From Komagataeibacter melomenusus (lineage in GTDB: Bacteria; Pseudomonadota; Alphaproteobacteria; Acetobacterales; Acetobacteraceae), in assembly GCF_013155395.1 (NCBI RefSeq), contig NZ_JABJWC010000027.1, positions 1-47,633 on the forward strand: a stretch of 47,633 nucleotides of DNA, read 5' to 3'. Made by a program: the position numbers and the translations under genes. Below the pieces are notes generated by a model. The model had not been told where the DNA came from. It saw only the letters and a list, made by a program, of their open reading frames with translations, and made no database searches. Position 1 is the first letter of the stretch; every line of letters starts with the position of its first letter. Positions 27,475 to 35,354 of this stretch are shown piece after piece.

Positions 27475-27563
27475 ATTCTGCGTTTTCATAGGGATCCAAG
27501 GTTAAGCAGGCCTGTTTCCAACCAGGCATGGGAACAGCGAACAAGCCAGGAATTGTGGCGGCA

Positions 27564-29843
27564 CTATTTCTTCGTTTTGCTTTCAACCGCATCAGAGGCG
27601 ACCAGTTCGAGCGCAAGGGTCTTGGCCGGTCCCTGCGACCATTCAAGCAGTTCCGCCGGCGGCATCGGCCGCGCGAACAGATAGCCCTGCACCACATCGC
27701 AGTTCAGCTCCTGCAGCAGCTTGAGCTGGGCCTCGGTCTCGACACCTTCGGTCACGACGGTCATGCCCAGGCGGTTGCCGATGCCGATCACCGCCGTGGT
27801 CACGGCCTGGGCGTTGGGATCATGGTCAAGGTTCATGATGAAGCTGCGGTCGATCTTGATCTCGGTCAGCGGCAGGCGCGTCAGCCGCGAGAGCGAGGAG
27901 TAGCCCGTGCCGAAATCATCCATCGACAGACCAACGCCGAGGTTGCGGATGGCGGCGAGCCCTTCCATCGTGTCCTCGTTTTCGTCCATCATCACGCTTT
28001 CCGTAATTTCCACGCACAGGCGCTCCGGCGAGATCTGGCGCTCCTTGAGGATGCGCTCGATCAGCGCGGGCAGCCCGCGATTGCGGAAATGGGCGGCCGA
28101 CAGGTTGACCGATACGGTCGGCACGTAAAGCCCGGCGCGCTCCCAGTCGAGGATCTGCCTGGTCGCCTCTTCGAGCGACCAGGTGCCGATCGTCTCGATC
28201 TGCCCGGTATCCTCCGCCACCGCGATGAAGCGCGAGGGGTAGATGTTGCCCAGCGTCGGGTGCTTCCACCGCGAGAGCGCCTCAACGCCATACAGCTTGC
28301 CGGTCTTGATATCGACCTGCGGCTGGTAATGCAGGTTGAGCATGCCCTTGGCCAGCGACTCACGCAGCGCCGAGCCCAGCAGCAGCCGGTCCTGGGCGGC
28401 ACGGTTATCAGCCGTACTGGACACGCAGTAGCCGCCGCGCGCCTCCTTCTTGCACCGGCGCATGGCAATCTCGGCATGGCCCAGCAGGGATTCGCCATCC
28501 GGCCCGTTTTCAGGGAACAGGCTGATACCGATGCCAAGGGAGACGACGAGCAGGTTGCCCGCGATCTCGATGGGTTCCTGCATGGCCTTGATCAGGCTCT
28601 CGGCAAAGTTCGCGGCCTTGGCTTCATCACTGTCGGGCATGACGATGACGAACTCATCCCCGCCCGACCGGCTGAGGATGTAATTGCTGCGCGACAGGTC
28701 CTTGAGCCGCTGGGCCACCGCCTTGAGGAAGGCATCGCCATTCATGTGGCCAAGCGTGTCGTTGATATCGCGGAAGCGGTCGATATCGATCATGAACACC
28801 GCGAACTCGTTATCACCCGGGCGGTCGATCATCGACTTGATGACCTTGTGGATGGCGGTGCGGTTGTGGAAGCCGGTCAGGGAGTCATGGTTGGCGAGCT
28901 GGGCAATGTGCTGCTGCGCCTCATAGTTCTCGATCACCACGCTACAGAAGGGCACGCAGCCCGACACGATCTTCTGCGGCCAGTCGCTCAGCTTGTACTG
29001 GTTGCGCGAATACAGCGCGAAAATGCCCGAAATGCGCCCGTTGCGCGATTTGATGGCCGAAGCCCAGCAGTTGTGCAGCCCCAGCGAGATGCCCAGCGAG
29101 CGGTAGCTGTCCCACACGATGCTGTTGGCTTCCGACAGGTCATTGCCCAGCGCCGCAAGGTCGCCCTCGGTCAGGGCCATGTTCTCGAGTGCCGCAGCAT
29201 AACGGCGCGGCAGGCCGGGACCGGACAGGATGCTCAGGCGGTTGTTCTCATCAAGCAGGATGATGGCCGAGACCGTGTTGGGCACGAAGCTTTCCACCTC
29301 GCGGCAGACCAGGTCGGCCACGTCTTCGACCAGCATGTCGTTGGAGATGGCCTGGAACACCGTATTCTGCAGGTCGAGCAGCTTGCGGCGGTGGCTCTCC
29401 TCGGTCACGCCTTTCATGAAGGCCATGTAATAGCGCTTCTTTTCCGGGCCGAGCAGCGCGGTCGAGATCGACATCTCGCCCGAGATGTAGTCACCCGCCT
29501 TGTTCTCGAACGTCACCTCGCGCGAGGTGCCGACAATGCGGTTCACGCCCGTCTTGCGGTTTTTATAGATATAGCTGTCATGATCGCCACGATAGACCGA
29601 TGGCACGAGGCAGCTCACGTTGCGGCCGAGCACTTCATCCTCGGAATAGCCCCACAGCTTCTCGGCCGCCGGGTTGAAAAAGACCACCTCGTTGCGTTCA
29701 TTGATGATGACCACGCCATCCGTCGCCTGCTCGAGCAACTGGAGGCTGACATCGGCGGTCATGTCGAGTTCACGGCTCGGGGTCTGTTCAGACGTCATCG
29801 CGGGGGCATCGTGAGGGTTCATTACATGCTCTTGCTGTTTCAT
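27564..29843 (-). CDS. DosP-like PAS(haem)-GAF-GGDEF-EAL bifunctional cyclic-di-GMP enzyme
   Basis: 759 residues. PAS domain about 33-150, GAF-like about 165-310, GGDEF about 320-475 with GGDEF intact at 394-398, EAL about 495-745 with EAL at 521-523, DDFGTGYSS, KIDRSF and TEGVET intact. The PAS aligns with E. coli DosP: NEVVFFNPAAEKLWGY matches its NDEVMFFNPAAEKLWGY. His88 sits where DosP has the haem ligand His77; at the DosP distal Met95 position there is Thr106, so a five-coordinate, gas-binding haem is plausible, as in K. xylinus PDEA1. The inhibitory I-site (RxxD) is not present. The start is ATG 29843; an in-frame ATG at 29822 is an alternative. It is 17 bases after the MHYT gene. Confidence 0.9.
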   Translation of the reverse strand: MKQQEHVMNPHDAPAMTSEQTPSRELDMTADVSLQLLEQATDGVVIINERNEVVFFNPAAEKLWGYSEDEVLGRNVSCLVPSVYRGDHDSYIYKNRKTGVNRIVGTSREVTFENKAGDYISGEMSISTALLGPEKKRYYMAFMKGVTEESHRRKLLDLQNTVFQAISNDMLVEDVADLVCREVESFVPNTVSAIILLDENNRLSILSGPGLPRRYAAALENMALTEGDLAALGNDLSEANSIVWDSYRSLGISLGLHNCWASAIKSRNGRISGIFALYSRNQYKLSDWPQKIVSGCVPFCSVVIENYEAQQHIAQLANHDSLTGFHNRTAIHKVIKSMIDRPGDNEFAVFMIDIDRFRDINDTLGHMNGDAFLKAVAQRLKDLSRSNYILSRSGGDEFVIVMPDSDEAKAANFAESLIKAMQEPIEIAGNLLVVSLGIGISLFPENGPDGESLLGHAEIAMRRCKKEARGGYCVSSTADNRAAQDRLLLGSALRESLAKGMLNLHYQPQVDIKTGKLYGVEALSRWKHPTLGNIYPSRFIAVAEDTGQIETIGTWSLEEATRQILDWERAGLYVPTVSVNLSAAHFRNRGLPALIERILKERQISPERLCVEITESVMMDENEDTMEGLAAIRNLGVGLSMDDFGTGYSSLSRLTRLPLTEIKIDRSFIMNLDHDPNAQAVTTAVIGIGNRLGMTVVTEGVETEAQLKLLQELNCDVVQGYLFARPMPPAELLEWSQGPAKTLALELVASDAVESKTKK

Positions 29844-29860
29844 GAAAAAAATCGCGCCTC

Positions 29861-31945
29861 TCAGATATCGGGGCCGAATACGGGAGAAGAGACGGCGCGC
29901 ATGGCACTGCCGGGCGTTCCGCCCCCGGTCGTGACCGCTGCCTGGGCCAGCTGCGCAGGGTGGCCGATCAGGTATCCCTGGCCTTCGTCGCACCCTTCGG
30001 CCGAGGCGACGCTGAACTGGCCTTTCGTTTCGATCCCCTGCGCCAGCACCGATATGCGCAGCGCACGGCCCATAAGCAGGATGGAGCGGACAAGCTGCGC
30101 CGCCACCGGGTCGGTATCGACCTGCTGCATGAGCGAGCGATCGATCTTGAGCTTGCTGAAGGGGAACGCACGCAACATGTGCAGCACCGAACGGGTGCCG
30201 CCGAACTCGTCAAGCGCCAGACGCACCCCAAGCGCCTGCAGGCTGTCGGCCATGGCCAGCGCGCGGGCGGGGTTGCGCTGCACGGTTTCTTCCGTGATCT
30301 CGATGACCAGGCGGTCGGGCGCCAGCCCGCTGCGGGCAAGGTTTTCCTGCACCGCCACCACGAAGCGGGGCTGGAGGAACTGGGCTGCGGACATATTGAC
30401 CGCGACCCGGACCGCTTCATCCCACCCTGCCGCTGCCGCGCAGGCGGTCTGGAGCACCCATTCGCCAAGCTTGATGATCTGGCCGCTCTCATCGGCAAGC
30501 TGCAGGATTTCGGGGGGCGCGATGGCGCCGCGCTCGGGGTGTTCCCAGCGCAGCAGCGCCTCGTAACCCGAGATCTCGCCCGTGGCCACCACGGTCTGCA
30601 CCTGGTAGTGCAGCGAAAGCTGCCCGTTGGCCATGGCGGTCTTGAGGTCCTCGCCCAACGCGCGCCGTTCGCGCATGGTCTGGTCGAGCGCAGTTTCATA
30701 ATACCAGATGGTGTGGTGCGGGTCGGTCTTGGCGCGGTACATGGCCATGTCCGCGCGCGAGATCAGGGTCTCGCTGTCGGTTGCATCCACCGGGTAGACC
30801 GCAACGCCAATACTGCCGCCACTGGTCACCACGTAATCCTCGATGGGAATCGGCTGGTTGAGCGCCTGCTGGATGCGCTCGACAAAGCCATGCAGTTCGG
30901 CGCTGTCGGACGTGCGGTGGATGGCAATGAACTCGTCACCGCCAAGACGGGCCACGAATTCGCCATCCGCGAGCAGGGCGCTGAAGCGCTCGGCCAACGT
31001 GGTCAGCACGATATCACCTGCGGCATGGCCACGGGTATCGTTGATTTCCTTGAACTTGTTCAGGTCGATGCCAATGACGGCAAACTGCTCGCCATCGCGG
31101 TTGGCCCGGCTGACCTCGTTTTGCAGCCGCTCGTTGAAGCTGATGCGGTTGGGCAGGCCGGTCAGCCCGTCCGACATGGCCATGCGATGCAGTTCCTCAT
31201 AGGATTCCTGCCGCACGCTGCCATCAATGACGAACGAGGCGATACCGGCGATGAGCATGAGCATCGTGCCCCCGATGACCGAGAACCCGAGGGCCAGGAA
31301 CTGCCCATTATCATGCGCGGCCAGCATGTGCTGCGGCATGGCCACCACATGCATGGCCTCCATGCCGGTAAAATGCAGCCCCGCGACCGCCCCCACCAGC
31401 GCCAGCGTCGTCTCGATCTCGCGGCGCGGATTTACTGGCCGCAACGCCAGCAGCAGCGCCAGCGCGGAAAAACCGACCCCGATCAGCACGGAGGCGACCA
31501 CAAGCGGCCCGTTCCACGCCACGGGCGCGTCAAGCCGGTAGGCGGCCATGCCGATATAATGCATGCAGGCAATGCCAAGCCCGAACACGGCGCCACCCAG
31601 CATACAGCCACCCCGGCCATACAGGCGCACGGCCAGCATCACCGCCAGCGGCACCGCCACGAGCATGACCAGGAGCGAAAGCCCGGTGCGCAGGGGATCA
31701 AGATGCACGCCTGCGCTGCAATGATAGGCCAGCATGGCGGCAAAATGCGTGCACCACACAAAGCTCGCCCCTGCCATGCTGGCAAGGCAGTACCACCCCA
31801 GGCGCTGGCGGCCGTGGGTCTGCGCCACCCGCGATACCAGCCGCATCGTAATCCACGCGCCCATTACGCACACGAGCAGTGCACCGGCGAGCAGGAAGGG
31901 ATCATACACCTTCAGTTCATAGATATGATTGCTCATGACTTCCAT
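29861..31945 (-). CDS. MHYT-GGDEF-EAL membrane protein, EAL degenerate
   Basis: 694 residues. N-terminal MHYT domain with seven membrane helices (about 15-240) and metal-binding motifs CTHFAAM, CMHYIGM and LHFTGMEAMH. The cytoplasmic GGDEF domain is intact (GGDEF at 335-339) without an I-site. The EAL domain keeps EAL at 462-464 and KIDRS but has DEFG where DDFG is usual and AQGIET where AEGVET is usual (Gln636 for a metal-ligand Glu), so hydrolysis is doubtful. It is best read as a diguanylate cyclase responding to a diatomic gas or metal at the membrane (MHYT proteins are proposed to bind copper). First gene of the three-gene unit. ATG 31945; ATG 31936 is also possible. Confidence 0.88.
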   Translation of the reverse strand: MEVMSNHIYELKVYDPFLLAGALLVCVMGAWITMRLVSRVAQTHGRQRLGWYCLASMAGASFVWCTHFAAMLAYHCSAGVHLDPLRTGLSLLVMLVAVPLAVMLAVRLYGRGGCMLGGAVFGLGIACMHYIGMAAYRLDAPVAWNGPLVVASVLIGVGFSALALLLALRPVNPRREIETTLALVGAVAGLHFTGMEAMHVVAMPQHMLAAHDNGQFLALGFSVIGGTMLMLIAGIASFVIDGSVRQESYEELHRMAMSDGLTGLPNRISFNERLQNEVSRANRDGEQFAVIGIDLNKFKEINDTRGHAAGDIVLTTLAERFSALLADGEFVARLGGDEFIAIHRTSDSAELHGFVERIQQALNQPIPIEDYVVTSGGSIGVAVYPVDATDSETLISRADMAMYRAKTDPHHTIWYYETALDQTMRERRALGEDLKTAMANGQLSLHYQVQTVVATGEISGYEALLRWEHPERGAIAPPEILQLADESGQIIKLGEWVLQTACAAAAGWDEAVRVAVNMSAAQFLQPRFVVAVQENLARSGLAPDRLVIEITEETVQRNPARALAMADSLQALGVRLALDEFGGTRSVLHMLRAFPFSKLKIDRSLMQQVDTDPVAAQLVRSILLMGRALRISVLAQGIETKGQFSVASAEGCDEGQGYLIGHPAQLAQAAVTTGGGTPGSAMRAVSSPVFGPDI

Positions 31946-32333
31946 TTTTGAGCGCCCGATACCATGCGTTCACGAAAACAGGTTCCAACAAACGCCTGGC
32001 TTCACATGGGGCAATGTGTAAAGCCACCTGACATCAAGCACTTACAATAAGGGCATCCAACGGAAAATCAGCCATTTATTTTTATATTTACCGATATTAA
32101 TCAGTTTTTAATAAACATTCATTCATAATGCAACAAAAAATTATCCTAAGAAAAATTCATAATACCTTGGAACGCAACACCCCCGTATAGTTAAAGGGGT
32201 TTCCTATTCAAAACCGTAACGGATAAATTAAAAAATAACAAATATTAGGCTTATATTCCTAATTTTTTATTTGCGGGGAGAGATTTATACCACTTCCAGG
32301 CGCCATTAGGACACTCATCCCCGCCCCTGCCCG
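31946..32333. other. AT-rich intergenic region before the cyclic-di-GMP unit
   Basis: About 390 bases without a gene, clearly AT-rich compared with the coding DNA. It must hold the end of the cytochrome b561 transcript and the promoter of the MHYT gene. I see an inverted repeat ATTAGG/CCTAAT (around 32246-32265) followed by a T run on the plus strand, and ACCCC/GGGGT arms around 32178-32201. No confident -35/-10 pair. Confidence 0.5.
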
Positions 32334-32885
32334 TCAGGGTAACATGCGTTGAAAAATTCGGTCACGATAAACGAACAGATGGTAAAACCCCGCAGCGCCG
32401 TGAAAGAGCGCGACGCAGAACAGTAACCATGCGTCCCAATGATGTAATCCTGAAAAAAAGGAATGCGTTCCATGCATCAGCATGGGCAAAGGCGAGTTGA
32501 TCGGAACGCCAAACGCCATGACGGGCCGCCCGGTTGACCAGCGCGCCATGTAGCCGAACACGATCTCACCACCAAGCAGCATATAAAGCAGGCGGTGCAC
32601 GCTGCGCGCCACGCGGTCCTGCATTGTCACGACGGGGAAGCGGATGGCCCGGCCGCCGGTCATGGCCCATACCACGCGAGTGATGAACACCGCGGCCAGC
32701 ACCACGCCAAGCGAGGTATGCGTCGCCACCAGGAAAGGCCGCCACGCCGCCGTGCGGGCCATGAGATGCCAGCCCACCTGCCCCACCACGAACTGCTCGA
32801 GCACCAGAACGGCAGTCAGCCAGTGCAGCCACCGTGTCTCCCAGCTGTAATGTGCGGGCGGCGAAGAAAGCAAAGATACGGTCAT
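32334..32885 (-). CDS. Cytochrome b561-like membrane protein
   Basis: 183 residues with four predicted membrane helices. Conserved histidines at WETRWLHWLTA, HTSLG, HRLLY and HHWDAWLLF match the bis-histidine haem b pattern of the Ni/Fe-hydrogenase/cytochrome b561 family. Such proteins move electrons between quinone and a periplasmic partner. No partner gene is adjacent. ATG 32885 was chosen; the frame remains open a few codons upstream with a TTG. Placed next to the cyclic-di-GMP genes across an AT-rich gap. Confidence 0.82.
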   Translation of the reverse strand: MTVSLLSSPPAHYSWETRWLHWLTAVLVLEQFVVGQVGWHLMARTAAWRPFLVATHTSLGVVLAAVFITRVVWAMTGGRAIRFPVVTMQDRVARSVHRLLYMLLGGEIVFGYMARWSTGRPVMAFGVPINSPLPMLMHGTHSFFSGLHHWDAWLLFCVALFHGAAGFYHLFVYRDRIFQRMLP

Positions 32886-32943
32886 CCGGTGGTCTCTGAT
32901 CAAAATTACCGATAAAAAGGCCGCAGCCCGCTCTTACCCGCCA

Positions 32944-33309
32944 TCAGTTGACGCCGGGCAGAATCGCGCTGTCTTCGCCACCAATGTTCATATTGGTATA
33001 GTTGCCATCGGTCATGCCGGGCGCGGCACTGCCGGAGGCGGAGCCGGGCATCATCATCGCGCCGCTCATCTGGTCGGATTCCGCGTTGTCATTGCGGAAT
33101 TGCGGCACGCCCCCGCCAGCGCCGGTCTCGGGTGCGCTGTAGGCAGGCGGCATGTCCGCCGCGCCTTCATCCTGGCCAGCCCCGTAGCTGTCTGCGCCCG
33201 TGGCGGCACTGGCCGAATGACTGCGCGCCTCGGCCACGCCAGCCGACCCGCAGGCCAGCAACAGGCCAAACGCCGCAGCCGCCAGCCCCTTCGTGATATG
33301 ACCTGTCAT
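32944..33309 (-). CDS. Small secreted or lipoprotein-like protein
   Basis: 121 residues. A signal sequence (residues 1-28) contains LLLACG, which could be a lipobox, and a signal peptidase I site at VAEA. The mature part is low-complexity, rich in Ala, Gly, Ser and Met, and acidic, with no recognised domain. AGGGAGGGTAG lies before the ATG, a strong ribosome site, so it is expressed well. It is upstream of the cytochrome gene on the same strand (58-base gap). Confidence 0.6.
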   Translation of the reverse strand: MTGHITKGLAAAAFGLLLACGSAGVAEARSHSASAATGADSYGAGQDEGAADMPPAYSAPETGAGGGVPQFRNDNAESDQMSGAMMMPGSASGSAAPGMTDGNYTNMNIGGEDSAILPGVN

Positions 33310-33555
33310 GTGGCTACCCTCCCTCTATGGAGCATGGACCCGTTTCCATGACCCCCTTTTAAATTGGGGCAATAACCCCATATTACCAATGTTTATCACG
33401 CATGCATGAACGGCGGGATATTCCTGCCATGCATGGAGCATGCGCGTGCCATGCAGCATGTAACACCCGCAGGGGTGCACGGTTGTCATGAAACGTAACG
33501 GGGCGCACAGTCCGCCCCGTCGTCCCCTGGCGGCTGCCGCGATGGAGAATGAAAA

Positions 33556-34080
33556 ATGACCAGACTCGCCACCCTTCCCCTCTCAGACCTCATCGTCGTG
33601 CCTGACCTGCTCGCTGCACCGGTCGGCACCGTGATGCTCGCCTCGGAAGTCTCGCGTGATGACCAGAAGATCGTCATCCGCAGCCGCCTTGTCGGCCCCG
33701 ATGGCAGCGCAACGCCGGGCCTGATCCTGATGGCGACGGATGTACGCGGCTATTTCGTGCCTGATGCAGCCTGCACCGCCTTCGTGCGCACGGCCATTGA
33801 CGTCACCGCCGCCATGCCCCTGCTGCTGACCAAGATCGTGCCGGGCTTCCGCTACAAATATGACGCCGTGGTGCGCGGCGATGTGTGGCAACTCAAGGAT
33901 GCGCAGGGCAAGCCGTTCACCGGCCTTGCCATTGGCTCGTCGGATGAGGAAGAAAGCAAGGTCTTCGCCTATGCCCGCATCGACGGCGGCCGGATTGGCG
34001 ATATCGTGCCCGGCGAGCGCGTGGCCTATCTGGGGCTGCTTGATTTCGGGGCAGGCCCGGCCGTGCCCACGCTGGGCTGA
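33556..34080 (+). CDS. Protein of unknown function
   Basis: 174 residues, no signal peptide and no recognised domain. Beta-rich with regularly spaced hydrophobic strands (VGTVMLASEVSR, DQKIVIRSRLVG, GLILMATDVRGYFV, KYDAVVRGDVWQL, VFAYARIDGGRIGDIVPG). GGAGAATG lies nine bases before the ATG. It is alone on the plus strand, convergent with the di-iron gene and separated from it by a strong hairpin. Confidence 0.6.
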   Translation: MTRLATLPLSDLIVVPDLLAAPVGTVMLASEVSRDDQKIVIRSRLVGPDGSATPGLILMATDVRGYFVPDAACTAFVRTAIDVTAAMPLLLTKIVPGFRYKYDAVVRGDVWQLKDAQGKPFTGLAIGSSDEEESKVFAYARIDGGRIGDIVPGERVAYLGLLDFGAGPAVPTLG

Positions 34081-34091
34081 ACCCGCTTCTT

Positions 34092-34118
34092 CCCCCGCCT
34101 GCGCCAGACAGGCGGGGG
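34092..34118. terminator. GC hairpin between convergent genes
   Basis: CCCCCGCCTG and CAGGCGGGGG form perfect ten-base arms around seven bases, 11 bases after the stop of the unknown gene and 20 bases before the end of the di-iron gene. Lacks a T run but the location fits a shared terminator. Confidence 0.65.
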
Positions 34119-34138
34119 GGGGCGGTTACGGCAGCGGG

Positions 34139-35143
34139 TTATGCCGCGCCGGGCTGGCTTTCAAGGCTGGCCGAATTGGGCGTGCGCGGCAGGAAGAAGC
34201 GGATGATGCGCGCCAGGTTGGGCGCAAGCTTCGGCCGCACCAGGCGCGGGTCATAGCCCGAGAAGCGGCGCGCATTCTCGATCAGGCAGATATCGATCAT
34301 GTCGCGCAGCTTCACATCCACATCGGCCACTTCCTTCGTGCCGTTGACGGTGAAGTTGTTATCCTGCTCGTGCTTGTTGCCATCGGCATCGAACGTGGTG
34401 ACCATGCCCAGACGCTCATAGAGCAGGAAGAACCAGACACCGAGCACGCGCGCCTCGAACCACGGGCGCTTCCACCACGGCATGGTGGCGCGGTGCCAGG
34501 CCAGCCAGTTGGCGAACAGCAGGATGTGGCGGCATTCCTCCTGCATCACCGGCTCGAACGTGTCGATCAGCGCGGGCGGGAAGAAGGCGGATTTCTGGGC
34601 AATGGCAAACAGGCCGAAGGCGAAGAAGCTGTCCACGCATTCCGAAAAGCCGGTGACCATATAGGCCCATTCCACATCGCGCGGCTCGATGTAGGGCGGC
34701 TCGGACGCCAGCGGAATGTTGTAGGCCGCCACCATCTTGGACAGCACTTCCTTGTGGCGGTTCTCCTCCCACGCATTGCGTGACAGGGCATCCTTCATGT
34801 CGGGGTCGTCGATCAGGCGGGCGTAGGCAGCCATGCGCAGGCGGGCCTTGCCTTCGGTCTGGACCGCGATGTCCCAGATCGGCAGGGAGGTGACGCGCTG
34901 CAGCGTCTCGGCATCGAGTTCGGGCCATTCGATGACGGATGGCTTGTAGGGGTTGAAGGTCTCGCGGAACATGTCCGCCACGGCCTTCTTGTGCGCAGGC
35001 GAGCCCGGCTTGAGGGGACCTGCAACCGGGCTGGACCAGTGCCGCGCATTGAAATCGGCCTTCGCCACGGCATCCGCCGTGGCGGCACCTGGATCACGGG
35101 CTTCAGGCAGGGTTGTATAAATGTCAGAAAGTGATTTCGTCAT
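34139..35143 (-). CDS. Ferritin-like di-iron protein (six ligands conserved)
   Basis: 334 residues. The helical bundle contains a full set of candidate di-iron ligands: Glu98, then ENRH (Glu127, His130), Glu168 and EECRH (Glu203, His206). This E, ExxH, E, ExxH pattern matches ferritin-like oxidases, acyl-carrier desaturases and related oxygenases rather than storage ferritins. The protein is much longer than a ferritin. Substrate unknown. ATG 35143 (MTKSLSD) is preferred, but the frame is open to an ATG at 35200. It has no operon partner and is on the same strand as clpP upstream. Confidence 0.72.
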   Translation of the reverse strand: MTKSLSDIYTTLPEARDPGAATADAVAKADFNARHWSSPVAGPLKPGSPAHKKAVADMFRETFNPYKPSVIEWPELDAETLQRVTSLPIWDIAVQTEGKARLRMAAYARLIDDPDMKDALSRNAWEENRHKEVLSKMVAAYNIPLASEPPYIEPRDVEWAYMVTGFSECVDSFFAFGLFAIAQKSAFFPPALIDTFEPVMQEECRHILLFANWLAWHRATMPWWKRPWFEARVLGVWFFLLYERLGMVTTFDADGNKHEQDNNFTVNGTKEVADVDVKLRDMIDICLIENARRFSGYDPRLVRPKLAPNLARIIRFFLPRTPNSASLESQPGAA

Positions 35144-35274
35144 GTCGGCTCGCTGTTCGGAACGGTGTCGCGTGAATACGCCGGCCGATGAGGCGTTCAT
35201 TCAAACTGCCTGACACCCTCGTTGCCGGTTCCCATATCATAAGTCCATGCAAAGTGCAGGACTGTTATCAGGAC

Positions 35275-35305
35275 TCCGCAGAAGGGGTCTTGCCCCTCCT
35301 GCGGA
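35275..35305 (-). terminator. Hairpin after the ClpP gene
   Basis: TCCGCAG and CTGCGGA arms with an inner GGGG/CCCC stem, 50 bases after the clpP stop on the minus strand. No T run follows. Possible terminator before the di-iron gene. Confidence 0.5.
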
Positions 35306-35354
35306 ACGGAACGCCAGCATTATGGGCGAGCCCTAAACGCCGCCTTGCCTTAAA

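Noticed and set aside
27528-30566. Plus-strand open frame of 1012 codons opposite the cyclic-di-GMP genes
   Set aside because: It lies exactly opposite genes with full catalytic motifs; long antisense frames are frequent in GC-rich DNA because stops are rare. No domain is recognisable.
29960-31951. Plus-strand open frame of 663 codons opposite the MHYT gene
   Set aside because: Antisense shadow with the same explanation; its residues show the high His/Gln/Arg bias of antisense GC-rich frames.
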